Shown: piece by piece, positions 48,963 through 57,300 of the stretch | Layout of the letters: each line of letters begins with the position of its first letter | Position numbering within the stretch: the first letter of the stretch is position 1 | Origin: Littorina saxatilis | Taxonomy: Eukaryota; Mollusca; Gastropoda; Littorinimorpha; Littorinidae | DNA: 64,000 nt | Assembly (NCBI RefSeq): GCF_037325665.1 | Contig: NC_090246.1 | Span: 33,995,852 to 34,059,851, forward strand | Direction of reading: 5' to 3' | Made by a program: the position numbers and the translations under genes | The notes under the pieces: model-generated | What the model saw: only the letters and a program-made list of their open reading frames with translations | Database searches by the model: none | Told to the model about the DNA's origin: nothing

Positions 48963-49828
48963 AACTAAGTACCTGCAAAGAAAAACTTCCAGACTGTTGC
49001 TATTGCTGTTCACAGCAGCACTACAGTCTTGTCTTCCCAACTCTTGCAGCCTGCGTTCCGAGAGACGATGCTGTGGGAGTTCATGACGGTGCTGATGCAG
49101 GTGCTGGTGCACAAGTCACATGACCTGCTGCAGGACGATGTCGTCATCACCATCTACAACATGGCCGTGGTCAACTTTAACCTCTTCTACACCAAGTTCC
49201 TTCCCCACTTTCTGCAGAGCATGGATGGTCTCGACGGCAACCAGCGAGGTGTGCTGGTGCAGAACTTCAAGCAGGAAGAGGTGAAACCTAGCGTCTTTAG
49301 ATTTAAAAGAGATTTTGAAAAGTGTATTATTTTGTGTATGTTTGCTGGCTTTTTCTCTGAAGGTTTATGTTGTTTTAAGTTTTAGGGCTTTGTTTCAATT
49401 TGATGTGGGAAGTTAAGGTAATTTTGAATGAGCTAGAATGATTTATGCGTGTCAGAAGGGAATTAAGTGTGTGTGTGGATGTGTTTGTCCGAGCGTGTGT
49501 GTGTGCGCTGACATGAAAGGGCATGCATGAAAGCATTGTTTTCACCTACAAAAGGGGTATCCAGACTTGGTTTGAGAGTTTGAAATTGATAGATTGTTTT
49601 CTAATGCCCTTGCGATGCTTCTTTCATCACTTACCTCCCTTCATGGAATCATTTGAACTCTACCTGCATGTCACCTGTGCGCTCTGTATTGCATGTTCTC
49701 AAGATCTCTCCTCTTTTGTTGCACAGGATCTGCCGTCATTTACACAGAGTGTTCAACGCTTCACCAACGACATTCGCTACTATCGTCAGATCAACAGTAG
49801 TCTGCCTGCCGGGTCAGTGACGTTTTGA
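23485..49828 (+). CDS. XPO6: Exportin-6 (nuclear export receptor for actin-profilin), 24 coding exons
   Basis: Coding exons: 23485-23575, 24005-24117, 25408-25605, 25883-26042, 26469-26600, 27216-27464, 28156-28357, 30367-30493, 31359-31468, 33927-34035, 34543-34635, 35121-35350, 36018-36110, 39610-39760, 40248-40394, 41522-41711, 42356-42511, 44340-44454, 44757-44816, 45030-45141, 47109-47267, 48063-48161, 49050-49280, 49727-49828 (stop TGA). Lengths total 3,429 nt (1,142 residues plus stop) and all phases join; human exportin-6 has about 1,125. Hallmarks: EESLRALEVLMSEFF, RNKLVKLVVDIGRLDWP, CLAHYFAW, EFEDFLLQMFQQTFYLLQK, AENDCRRLHCMLRDLSSLL, RVQMGVPFTEQTIHTFMN, QVLVHKSHDLLQ, DLPSFTQSVQR. 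It is a HEAT-repeat karyopherin of the importin-beta superfamily, known to carry actin-profilin complexes out of the nucleus with RanGTP. The start Met is not in 23485-23575, which begins with ASNEE in phase 0. Confidence 0.95.
24342..25195 (+). mobile_element. TTTAGTCAAG-type element, near-complete copy
   Basis: Starts TTATATTTAGTCAAGTTTTG (a small hairpin), then GGGAATCGAGACGAGGGTCG, a TG tract, GTAGAGCGATTCAGACC, GATGACGTCATATCCGG and TTAAAAATTAATTAATGAC, and ends CTTGACTAAATATTGTATTT with CGCCTTACGCGAC. About 850 bp, non-coding, in the XPO6 intron between exons 24005-24117 and 25408-25605. A decayed piece is at 16740-16900 and a terminus fragment at 26725-26751. I recall this family as common in Littorina, which is a memory and not a search. 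Confidence 0.75.
27745..27929. mobile_element. MITE, AAAGGACACC family
   Basis: Left part TTACCTGCGATGAAAGGACA, right part AGTTATCACTGTA, with GGCCTGTCATGACAGGTACC in the middle. The left terminus is degraded. It lies in the XPO6 intron before exon 28156-28357. Confidence 0.7.
28543..28880 (+). mobile_element. SINE-B variant (GGGGATGTAGCTCAG head) inserted into a MITE
   Basis: Head GGGGATGTAGCTCAGTCGGT with GCGTGAGTTCG, body as in the other SINE-B copies. Left flank AACCCCCCTTTTAAGACCCC and right flank AACCCCCAATTTAAGATTCC belong to one TACAGTGGAACC MITE, so the SINE is younger than the MITE. Confidence 0.8.
28966..29332 (+). mobile_element. SINE-C in an XPO6 intron
   Basis: From TTAGGGGGAAGAATTTACCC to CACCAAATAAAGAAAGAAAG. 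It interrupts or abuts the right half of a TACAGTGGAACC MITE whose left half is before the SINE-B at 28543. Target duplication not clear. Confidence 0.75.
29600..30274 (-). mobile_element. Tigger-like DNA transposon remnant with C-terminal transposase piece
   Basis: The right end has a TIR (minus strand CAGTGGAATCCAGCTATAAT). Minus-strand 29980-29608 encodes FTFSDYVNMDEAVSTTEI, an acidic stretch (SGEDDDPEPLPTP) and NMISKLECTVEKCASSEQ to a stop, a layout like the C-terminus of TIGD/jerky-type transposases. The catalytic core is not seen, and a matching left TIR was not identified. It lies in the XPO6 intron before exon 30367. Confidence 0.6.
30713..31099 (+). mobile_element. SINE-C with 14-bp target duplication
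   Basis: ATAAACACAGTCAT at 30699-30712 and 31100-31113. Body ACCCGATGCTCCCCAGCATG, GTAAGAGGCGACTAACGGA, CGCGATATAACCTT, ending CACCAAATAAAGAAAAGAAA. Other copies: 28966-29332, 46388-46761, 42865-43369 (minus), and a 60-bp end at 61504-61563. Confidence 0.88.
31593..32777. mobile_element. Non-autonomous TIR element, about 1.2 kb (CAGTAGAGCCTCCC family)
   Basis: Left end TACAGTAGAGCCTCCCTATT and right end AATAGGGAGGTTCTACTGTA form TIRs with TA at the borders, of the pogo/Tigger type. The interior has one weak plus-strand stretch (EIEQTVDEHIATAMSSAQIG) that could be a transposase tail; no catalytic domain is visible. It lies in the XPO6 intron after exon 31359-31468. Confidence 0.7.
33121..33714. 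mobile_element. TIR element, TACAGTGGTACCT / AAAGGACACC family, about 594 bp
   Basis: Left end TACAGTGGTACCTGTGATGT, right end CATGGCAGGTATCACTGTA, with GGGTGTCC near the right end. Family copies at 35602-35779, 47810-47998, 27745-27929 and a decayed one at 34848-35025. The right arm (CCCAAGGGTGTCCTT...) resembles the right arm of the pogo-like element at 11966-13185. Confidence 0.75.
33726..33977 (+). repeat. XPO6: Tandem 126-bp duplication spanning an intron end and the start of an XPO6 exon
   Basis: Two copies, 33726-33851 and 33852-33977, both read GAAAATATATGAGATT... and include GTGCTTTGCAG/ATACAAGGAAGC. The second copy carries the true acceptor of exon 33927-34035. The first carries the same acceptor at 33801 and 46 nt of exon-like sequence (33802-33847) ending AAAAT/GTAAGA, a usable donor. 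The copies differ at few positions, so the event looks recent. Confidence 0.9.
34286..34396. repeat. CA microsatellite in XPO6 intron
   Basis: About 50 CA units with GTACGTAC and AACACACCAC interruptions, between exons 33927-34035 and 34543-34635. Confidence 0.95.
35602..35779. mobile_element. MITE, AAAGGACACC family
   Basis: TACAGTGGTACCTACGATGA at left and CATGGCAGGTACCACTGTA at right, with paired AAAGGACACC and GGTGTCCTTT inside. No coding capacity. Confidence 0.85.
35802..35980. mobile_element. MITE, TACAGTGGAACC family
   Basis: Ends TACAGTGGAACCCCCCTTTT and GGGGGGTTCCACTGTA, with foldback interior. It follows another MITE (35602-35779) by 22 bp in the intron between XPO6 exons 35121-35350 and 36018-36110. 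Confidence 0.85.
36117..36378 (-). mobile_element. SINE-A, 5' truncated, tail beginning 7 bp after an XPO6 donor
   Basis: Minus-strand copy with an AATC repeat tail at 36117-36136 and a doubled 3' end (CGCAGGGATT twice). The XPO6 exon ends at 36110, so only GTAAGT is left of the original intron start. Same doubled-end subfamily as 48248-48645. Confidence 0.8.
36558..36947 (+). mobile_element. SINE-B, full length with 10-bp target duplication
   Basis: GGCAGTGCTT at 36548-36557 and 36948-36957 flanks an element with a tRNA-like head (GTGGCGTGGTGGTAAGACGT; GTTCGAATCCC), a body with GCAAGCACAAGACCAAGTGC and ATCCTGTAATCCATGTCAGA, and a GAA-repeat tail. Other copies: 9395-9690 (minus, old), 22960-23140, 28543-28880, 42665-43563, 43777-44154 (minus), 53734-54040, and fragments 26997-27060, 42180-42305 and 63948-64000. 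Confidence 0.88.
37083..37666. mobile_element. Unclassified retroposon-like insertion, 584 bp, 14-bp target duplication
   Basis: GAAAGTATAGATTC at 37069-37082 and 37667-37680. The interior is GC-richer than its surroundings and has two similar blocks (TTTGGAGTGGTCCTTCTCCT and TTTGGAGTGATCTTCTCCTA, about 70 bp apart). There is no poly(A) tail, TIR or tRNA head. Family not recognised. Confidence 0.65.
37817..39376. mobile_element. DNA transposon-like element, 1.56 kb, TIR CAGACCTGCCTACCC
   Basis: Perfect 15-bp TIRs (CAGACCTGCCTACCC at 37817; GGGTAGGCAGGTCTG ending 39376) are flanked by TATATG on both sides, a likely 6-bp target duplication. A short frame (DETLESLLLLKSRSGTFG, TRQYSQAELGRFKSC) at about 38766-38904 ends in a stop and may be the tail of an ORF; superfamily not recognised. 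An inner inverted-repeat element (38004-38765) is nested inside. It lies in the XPO6 intron before exon 39610. Confidence 0.75.
38004..38765. mobile_element. Inner element with long TIRs (CACAGGCGGAAGGTATCGT)
   Basis: Left arm from CACAGGCGGAAGGTATCGTT at 38004 through CACCACTATCATAGTTAAGA to GCTTCGAGTCTT (about 38083). The right arm mirrors it from AAGACTCGAAGCTGAG-like sequence near 38687 to CGATACCTTCCGCCTGTG at 38763. The arms are about 80 bp. A related compact palindrome is at 21031-21138. Confidence 0.75.
40462..40653. mobile_element. MITE, TACAGTGGAACC family
   Basis: Left TACAGTGGAACCTCCCTATT, right AAAAGGGGGATTCCACTCTA, foldback structure with AAATCAGGTCTTAAAA inside. It lies 68 bp after XPO6 exon 40248-40394 and directly before the SINE at 40655. 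Confidence 0.85.
40655..40885 (-). mobile_element. tRNA-derived SINE, head at right
   Basis: Minus strand: a tRNA-like head (GCCCGGTAGCTCAGTTGGTA, then an anticodon-like loop and GGTTCAAATCC) at the right side, followed leftward by a body with GGGTGTGTAAGGTC-type sequence. The head is an Ile- or Ala-like tRNA relic and not a working tRNA, since the body continues from it and it lies in an intron. Confidence 0.65.
40861..41180. repeat. 80-bp minisatellite, 4 units, containing a tRNA-like A box
   Basis: Units start at 40861, 40941, 41021 and 41101 with TACCAACTGAGCTACCGGGC and continue through TCTTGGGGTTTAAG and AAGAGGGAGGTTGATCAGTG. On the minus strand the start reads GCCCGGTAGCTCAGTTGGTA, the A-box arm of the SINE head at 40661-40885. 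The array therefore grew from the edge of that SINE plus flanking DNA, inside the XPO6 intron between exons 40248-40394 and 41522-41711. Confidence 0.9.
42665..43563 (+). mobile_element. SINE-B variant (other tRNA head) split by a nested SINE-C
   Basis: Outer target duplication GAATGAGATTGG at 42653-42664 and 43564-43575. The head GGGGATGTAGCTCAGATGGT differs from the standard SINE-B head, but the body (AGCACAAGACCAAGTGCACA, ATCCTGTAATCCATGTC) is the same. The body is interrupted at 42865-43369. A sister copy with this head is at 28543-28880. Confidence 0.88.
42865..43369 (-). mobile_element. SINE-C-like retroposon nested in a SINE-B, 12-bp target duplication
   Basis: AAATCCTGTAAT at 42853-42864 and 43370-43381. 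Tail at left (TTCTTTCTTTCTTTATTTGG on the plus strand), head side at right with GGCGCGTCCCCCGGGTGGTG. The right third differs from the other SINE-C copies, so it is a subfamily or a composite. Confidence 0.85.
43777..44154 (-). mobile_element. SINE-B, minus orientation
   Basis: Head at right (minus strand GGCGCAGTGGCGTGGTAGTA, GTGAGTTCGAATCCC), tail at left (CTTCTTCGTTCATGGGC on plus). It lies in the intron before XPO6 exon 44340-44454. Confidence 0.85.
45392..46086. mobile_element. piggyBac-type non-autonomous element with TTAA target duplication
   Basis: TTAA at 45388-45391 and 46087-46090 flank CCCCTTCACTGCC and its inverse GGCAGTGAAGGGG. Duplicated TTAA with CCC-starting TIRs is the mark of piggyBac elements. 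The 695-bp interior carries paired CACGTAC / GTACGTG motifs at the right side and no transposase. It lies in the XPO6 intron between exons 45030-45141 and 47109-47267. Confidence 0.85.
46269..46374. mobile_element. Short MITE, TACAGTGGAACC family
   Basis: A 106-bp internally shortened copy: GTAGAGTGGAATCCCCCTTT ... AAAAGTGGGGTTCCCCTGTA. A SINE (46388-46761) was inserted directly next to its right end. Confidence 0.75.
46388..46761 (+). mobile_element. SINE-C with 11-bp target duplication
   Basis: ACTGTTCTGAC at 46377-46387 and 46762-46772. Full-length copy ending CACCAAATAAACAAAGAAAG. It lies beside the short MITE 46269-46374 and before the acceptor minisatellite at 46823. Confidence 0.88.
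46823..47108 (+). repeat. XPO6: 32-bp minisatellite whose every unit carries a splice acceptor, next to an XPO6 exon
   Basis: About nine units of GACTAGATCTAACCAAGTGA plus TGTTGTTTCAGC are arrayed with a 32-bp period; the next-to-last unit is shortened (TATCAGC). The last unit supplies the TTGTTTCAG acceptor of exon 47109-47267. Eight units have TTTCAG and one has TATCAG. Confidence 0.92.
47810..47998. mobile_element. MITE, AAAGGACACC family, diverged
   Basis: TACAGTGGCAACTGCGATGA at left and ATCACAGGTACCACTGTA at right. It sits 65 bp before XPO6 exon 48063-48161. Confidence 0.8.
48248..48645 (+). mobile_element. SINE-A, 5' truncated, with doubled 3' end
   Basis: Starts within the body at TAGTCTTTCGGATGAGACG and ends with two rounds of the CCCTGCGC...CGCGATAT end and a GATT repeat tail. 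It lies 87 bp after XPO6 exon 48063-48161. Confidence 0.8.
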
Positions 49829-51800
49829 TGCCCACAGAAGCATGATTGGAACATGGCATATTGCAGTTAGCATGGTGTATTCCACTTGGCCACCTTGCCC
49901 CCCTTATATTTTCATATATCGCTTGAATCTTTGTTGACATGGAACAACATTTGTTCCTACCACCAGATCAACAGTAGTCGGCTTGGTGGTTCAGTAACAT
50001 ATTGATACCCACACAAAAACACGGCTATAACATGGCATTGCAGCCAGCATTGTAGATACAGCGGAACCGTCCTTTAAAGACCTAACAAAATCTGAGAGTT
50101 TGGCTTGAGCAGATGAGAGAAAGACTTGCTTCATTAGATCTTTCAGTTAAATCACAATAGAAACTGCGTAGGAGACGGCATGAATCGATGTGGGAGACAA
50201 AGAGTTAAATTGGAGGGGTCTTGAAAGGCGGGTCCCACTGTACCTCTGTTCTTGTCATCATTCTTCTCAATCTTTGTGGATAGTGACAAAAATGTCAGAT
50301 GAAAGCAACGTGGTGTTATCCAGTGAGAAGTCTACCATCTTACTCCAGGGACTCATGTCATCTGTTACCAGAGAATTGCCATGCAAAGTGAGAGCCTACA
50401 TTTCAATGACCAGAATCGTTCTCTCTGTTCAGTGTACGGTGCTTCTGCTTGCTTGTTTTCTGGACAGCACTCATGATAGTTATTGTGGTGACCTGAAATC
50501 AAATATTCAAGCTGGTTTGTTTACCCTCTCGTCTGGGTTGACGTTTCATCATGGCGGTTTAATGCCCCCCAAAACATGGCTGGAAAGCACTCATGGTACA
50601 TGTAGTTATGGTGGTGACCTGAATTTATGCTGGCGTGTGTGCATTTACCCTCTCGTGACAAAACGGAAAAGCTGCAGACTTGTGAGCAGCTATTGTGAGT
50701 GACATTCTCTTGGTGTATCTATCACACACTATACGTTATTTGTATTTTTGACCAAAATATGACATTTTACACAGATCGAGACAGTCGGTGTTCCTCCGAG
50801 ACCGCTGAACAATGACTGTCGAGATCTGTGTATAATGTCATATTTGGGTCAAAAATACAAATAACATTTATGTATCGATCGATTCTGGTAAGAATTTCTT
50901 TCAGTGCTCATGACTGAACGCACACAAACATGCACTATTTTGTAGTCTCGGCTGGCCGCCTAGATATGAAGTTTTGTCGGCCTCTGACGTCACATGGCTC
51001 AAAGAAGGGAAATTCAATGTTCAATCGATACATGAATTGTTCTTTGACAGATTTGGTAAGTGTTGTGTTGAGCTGAGCATATTTAAAATGTTGCAGACAG
51101 CTTGGTGATTGTACATATATAAGGTTGTTTTCCAGTGCTTCTGGGTTTGGTGCTAGCTGAGTGACTTGCAGCGGTAATTACATTAATTCCACATTTAAGT
51201 CAAAACCGGCATTGGTGAGCATGACAGCTGGTGAGTATGTGAAACAATAAGAGAAAGAGAATGAAAACTGGAGGTTATGTGAACTCTGTGAGATTAGTCC
51301 ATTCCAGAGAAGTTGACAGAGACAAATGGATCTGTGTGGCTTCCTGCAAGCTCTATTATTTATCTTGGCAGACTATTTGGGTCTGTTATTATTACGGATT
51401 GAGCAGGTAATTGTTCAAGGTAGTGTTGTGTCTGCCTCTTGTCTGAATTCTCTTGTTGATTACTGTTAAAGGGCATTATATACTTGAGCTTTTCATCAGC
51501 TGCAAGTCAACATATAGAGATGACATGTTTTGTTTTTATTATTGTTGAGTATGCCCGCATTAACATTGGTACAGAAAAGGTGACTGTTATCCAAATAAGA
51601 AGATTACAGGTGGCCTTTTCAAACTGAACACAGGCATTATTTTTTTTAATTTGAACATCGGGCGAGATGAGTGTTATGTGAGAATGTACATTGCTTTGGA
51701 TTGAACTGTTGGGCATAAACAGCTGAGCTTAGCCTAGGTTTTTGTCTTAAAGTTTGAGATTATGCGTATGTATTTGAAGTAAATGTGTTGCCTGTGACAA

Positions 51801-51865
<65 letters not shown>

Positions 51866-52103
51866 GACAATAGATACAGTAACTAGTAATGCCCATCAGT
51901 AAATCAAGTAACAAAAACAACCCTTTTGGCATTTACATTTCTGTAGTTTGGGTTGTAATTCTCACCATACTGTTTCTGATAGTTACATTGTTTCTAACTT
52001 GCCACAAATAGTGAAAGATTGTCTGTTGTAGTAACTCTTACATCTGATTATATGAGTTTTTAACAAGAGAGAGAGGGTGAGAGATATAGGGTGAGAAAGA
52101 GAG

Positions 52104-52162
<59 letters not shown>

Positions 52163-52455
52163 CAGGCTTATCTGTAAATATGTGAATGTTAACCGTTTTG
52201 TGAAGTACATGAATGTAATTGTTATATCATATATGCTGACAATGTTGCATTATTGGCATGACAACTGTATTTGAGGAATATCAAAATGTCCCCATGAAAA
52301 TGTAGACTAGACAACTGTTGTGAATGTTCTGAGGAATGTTGAGTCTAAAGTGTAAAATGTTGAGTTCTTCAGACTTGTATTATTTATGAAAGAAAGTACA
52401 TGTAGTGAAATGTGCTTGTGAGTTTGAAGAACCAATAAAACGAGTTTATCTCTTT
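49829..52455 (+). other. XPO6: XPO6 3' untranslated region with poly(A) signal
   Basis: After the TGA at 49828 no coding exon follows. The first good AATAAA is at 52434-52439, with T-rich sequence after it, so a 3' UTR of about 2.6 kb is proposed. It contains a decayed TIR element (50055-50241), a long inverted repeat (50735-50865) and two GT microsatellites (51803-51861 and 52108-52161). Earlier poly(A) sites cannot be excluded. Confidence 0.55.
50735..50865. mobile_element. Hairpin MITE with 52-bp arms in the XPO6 3' UTR
   Basis: Left arm GTTATTTGTATTTTTGACCA ... AGACAGTC (50735-50786) pairs with GACTGTCGAGATCTGTGTAT ... ATACAAATAAC (50814-50865) with only about four mismatches and a 27-nt loop. 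In transcribed RNA this would make a strong hairpin. Confidence 0.85.
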
Positions 52456-52622
52456 TTCAACAGAAAGAGTCTCAGAAACAGAATTAGTATGCATGACTGT
52501 GTGTGGGTATGAGTATGCATTTGAGTTGCATGAAGACATTTTAATGTATCTTCTCATTTGATTGTTGGAACTTTGGCTTTTATGGGTTTTTTTAAGAGTA
52601 TGTGCGTAGATCAAAGCACACA

Positions 52623-52668
<46 letters not shown>

Positions 52669-52998
52669 AAGATGAATCAAGTAGAATCTCAAAAGAAGCT
52701 AGTCCACGAGTTTTCAAACTTCCTGATATTTTGGCCCAAGAAACAAAAGCAGCAGAAATGATGTCATTTGGCCTTTTTTCTTCCGAGGCAACACATTAAA
52801 ATATATGCTGGTGTAAAATTTTCTTCCAAGTGTAGTGCATGTATTACCTAACCCAAACAGAACTTTGAAAAAAAATATTTAAAATCTTTTCTCACAAAAT
52901 CTCCAACAAATCTTGAAAGAGACATGTACTTGATTGTACTGAAAAGGCACACCAAACCTTTGGCCTAAAAAAAAGCGTGCATCTCGGGAGCTTTACGC

Positions 52999-54332
52999 TC
53001 AAACCAGCACTTGATGGTCGCATGACGGAACGTTGGCCAGCCTGTCACAGTACAGCTTGGTGGGGTGGAAGGCGGTACCCGGAGCACACATGTTGTGGTA
53101 GGCATAGTGGTTGGAACACTGGATGAAGTAAGCGCAGTCCTGTGGATCGGGGTAGATGCCGTCATCACGATTCTTGCAGAAGTGTTCAACTCCTGCAGAG
53201 AGAGAAAGTTTGTCAGGGGTAAAACGCTGGCTGAGTCGGTTGGTAATAGGGGATTGGTCATAGTGGCTGTTTCTTTGGAGCCGCCTGTTTGACTGATGTG
53301 CTAAACCCCCTTAGTGAAGAGCAACAACTTATTCAAGTAGATACAAATATTTGGTGAAACCTTTGCCCAGAAGACAATACCCCACCACCTAAAGCCTCAG
53401 GGAGACCAGAGCGAAACGTCAAGACTTCAAGATATCATGTCACTCTAATACATATCAGCATTACCATAGTGAAGTTTTATCATCTGAACCAGACCTCGAG
53501 CTCTTACTTTGAGTTTCTGTCACTCTACAAGTGGTGACATTGACTCGTCCACACCCTAAGGCAGCAGAGCAAAGAGCTGAGAAACAAAGAAAACTAAGCG
53601 CTCTAAATGCATACATGTGCAAAAAAAGAGTGAGAGTTACGCGGAACCAATCTCCTGGCACCCGAGTGAAAAGCAAGCATTGAAATGAACAAGCGACGTT
53701 CATCCTCATATTATAGATAATGCAAAGTTTCAATGGGCGCAATGGCCTTGTGGACAAGACGCCGGCCTCCCAAGCCGAAGGTCATGGGTTCAAATCCCGG
53801 CCAAGCCTGGTGGGTTAAGGATGGACATTTCTCTGATCTCTCAGGTTAACATGTGCAGGCCTGATAGTGCCTTATCCCCCAAGATCCTGTAATCCATGTC
53901 AGAGTTTGGTGGGTTATAGAAACACAAAAATACCAAACATGAATCCCCCGAATCCGTCGTATGGCTGCCTTATGGCAGGGTTAAAAACGGTCAGACACGT
54001 AAAAGCCGTGGAAGGTTCAGCCCATGAACGAAGAAGACAGAATGCAAAGTTTCAACCAGATCCAGATCAGAAGCTCCCACCTTGCTGTGTAGGCTGGGGG
54101 GTAGTTTTCCTAGCCTCCGTCACCGGGTGAGCATGCATATCCACCCGGGCGTGCACCTGGCAGGAGGGGACGTTGTCGGGGTGATCACAGGTGAGGATGG
54201 AGGGGCTGAAGACGCTCCCCAGGGCACAAGCCATGCGGTAGGTGTAGCCGTTGGAACACTCCATGAAGTGGCCGCAGTCCGTAGGGTCAGCGTGGACACC
54301 GTCTGTCTTGTCCTTGCAGAAGCTGTGCAGGT
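52999..54332 (-). other. Chitinase: tandem second and third CBM14 domains on two exons
   Basis: Exon 54332-54081 encodes [17 protein letters not shown], then [36 protein letters not shown] and a Gln/Thr-rich tail. Exon 53192-52999 encodes [50 protein letters not shown] and the stop. Each has the six cysteines of CBM14. The two share phase-1 borders and a similar VPSC end, which points to exon duplication. Confidence 0.88.
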
Positions 54333-57300
54333 CTGGATGGACATTGACAGACACAATTAATGGCTGTTGTGGGGGAAATTGAGTGAGGTTTTGTTGACAA
54401 TGTGTATCATTTTTGTCTATCAGAACGGCGAACTGGAAAGAAGAAATTCCCCAAGGACAATATTATACCAAATGGGAGAAGGTTGGCGGTATACTTCATT
54501 TCTTGAGGGCATGTTTAAGTGTTGTACTTGGTGTTATTTTTGGTGGTGGTGTTATCGTTGTTGTTGCTGTTGTTAAATACAGTCGAACCTGCCTTGGTGA
54601 CCACCTCTCCATAACAAGCTCATGTCCACAAAGACCAGCCCAAAAGATCTTGACAAGGTTGGTGGTTTTTTTCTCTATATAATTCACCTTTTCATGGCAT
54701 CAACCTTTCTATAACGACCACTTTTGGTCAGTCCCATGGATGGTCATTATTGACAGGTTTGACAGTAACAAAAAATAACAACTAAGATCTCTGGGTGGCC
54801 GAGTGGACTGGGTGGCTGAGTGGTAACGCACATGCGCTCGGAAGCGAGAGGTTGCGAGTTCGACCCTGGGTCGATCAGGGCGTTAGCAATTTTCTCCCCC
54901 CTTTCCAAACCTAGTTGGTGGGTTCAAGTGCTGGTCTTTCGGATGAGACAAAAAACCGATGTCGACGAAAAAAAAATGTCCATCAAAATACCCGTGTGAC
55001 TTGAAATAATAGGCCGTGAAAAGTAGGAAATGCGCCGAAATGGCTGCGATCTGCTGGTCGATGTGAATGCGTGATGTATTGTGTAAAAAATTCCATCTCA
55101 CACGACATAAATAGATCCCTGCGCCTTGAGTCCGAGTCTGGAGATACGCGCGCGATATAAGACTTCATATATATCTCGAGTAGTAGTAGGTGGGACTGGG
55201 TGGCCGAGTGGTAACGCACTTGCGCTCGGAAGCGAGAGGTTGCGTGTTCGACCCTGGGTCAGGCCGCAATTTTCTCCCCCCTTTCCTAACCTAGGTGGTG
55301 GGTTCAAGTGCTAGTCTTTCGGATGAGACGAAAAACCGAGGTCCCTTCGTTGTACACTACATTGGGGTGTGCACGTTAAAGATCCCACGATTGACAAAAG
55401 GGTCTTTCCTGGCAAAATTGTATAGGCATAGATAAAAAATGTCCATCAAAATACCCGTGTGACTTGGAATAATAGGCCGTGAAAAGTAGGATATGCGCCG
55501 AAATGGCTGCGATCTGCTGGTCGATGTGAATGCGTGATGTATTGTGTAAATTTTCCATCTCACACGGCATAAATGATCCCTGCGCCTTGAGTCTGAGTCT
55601 GGAGATACGCGCGCGATATAAGACTTCATATATATCTCGAGTAGTAGTAGGCTGCATAGACAGAACATCACACAAAGCAGGTACATCACAGTCGCAATAC
55701 TGTACATAGTAATAATAATGACACACACAACTCTATTCACAAACAGAAAACAATCAAACATACTTACCCAAGCCAGGGGCAGTTGTAGAAACCACAGGGG
55801 CAGATGTCACAGGTTTTTGGGTCGTCGGTTTCGGAGTAGTTGGTCGCTCAGTGGTCGTAGGCTTCGGCGTGGCAGTTGTGGTTTTGGGAATAGTTGTAGG
55901 TTGGGGTGTGGTGGTTGTAGGTTGGGGTGTGGTGGTTGTAGGTTGGGGTGTGGTTGTTGGTGTCGTGGTTGTGGGGGGCATGGGCGGTGTAGTGGTCAAC
56001 TTGGCAAATACTGGTGTAGTCGTTCTGCCCTTGGGAGTGGTTGTGTGGCGCACAAAGACAGGAGTTGTGGTTCTGCCTTTAGGAGTGGAGGTTGTTGGAG
56101 TCTCAGTGGTGGTGGTGATGATGGGCAAGGGCTGCATTGGTGAGGCTCTGTTGGTTGCAGGAGCGTTCGGCTGATTCGTGGTTGTTAATGGTTGGCGTGT
56201 CTGTGGAGAAAATGTAAATGTTACGTTTGTTATGAGAGGTATATAAGGCCAAAAAAAAAATAGGTCTGTTTACGGAAACATAGGGTGAAAAAATAGGGTC
56301 GGTAGGTCGGCTTTTCTTTTTTTTTTTTTCATTTTATTTTTTTCTCCCCTCTCTATGATGTTTCACAGTTCATTTCTTCTCATCAATCCCTGTTTTTGCC
56401 CAACATAACTATAAACAGTACTTTGAGCTTACCTCCCTTCTGTCGTCTGCTGTTTGAGCGCAAACAGCTCTATTTTGGATGCGTTTTTTTTTTTTTTCAG
56501 ACCATCCAAAAAAAGATTAGGGTCGGGCCTAAAAACTAGGGTCGGTCGGGTTACCGTAAACAGACCTTTTTTTTTTTTTTGCCTAAGTTGCAATTATGAC
56601 AGGGCGACCAGTCACCAATTATAGAGTAAAGCTATTGTCATTGTCCAGTTTAGTCTTTGTTGCCGATCAGTTTGTGTTTTGTGTCTTGTGTACGTTTTGC
56701 CGATCGCTTTATGTTTGGGTACTGTCATCTGTTCTCGGTTTGATTTTGATATGCACATGTCCAGCCACCTGTTGATCATAAACGCCCTTAGCTGCCTGTG
56801 GCTATCCACTTCTTTGTTCTCTCTGATGTCAAGCCGCTCTCCTAGGGAGAGACGGGTACCTTGGGCCCGCAGGTGGTCGTTATGTAATGTGCCGCCTGTC
56901 TGACTTAGTATCTCGGGGGAGTCGGGGGTTTGTCAAAACGGTGTGAATTCCTTTGAATTTGAAACGGATGAATCACTGAGGAGAGCTGCCAGCTGCGGTT
57001 GGAAGGTTTTAATCCCTGAGCCTTTACCTGGCAGGAGTTTGTGTTGTTTTTAAATGGTAAACCGTGGAGCAATCATGCACGCAACAACAGCAACAGCAAC
57101 AGCAACAACAACAACAGCAACAACAACAACAACAACAACAACGACGTCTTACGGCGATGGAAGGCTGCTCCGTGGGGGAGTCCCCGATGGTGCACTGGTA
57201 GTTCTGAGGCCAGTCGCAGTTGGCAGTGTTGACGTTGAAAATGAGTCCATCAGCGCATTCAAAAGCGAAAGTAGCCCCTCCGACACAGACGAAATACTCG

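Noticed and set aside
50190-50702. 170-residue plus-strand ORF
   Set aside because: It starts inside a decayed MITE in the XPO6 3' UTR, shows no recognised motif, and has the Cys/Ser-rich composition of chance ORFs.
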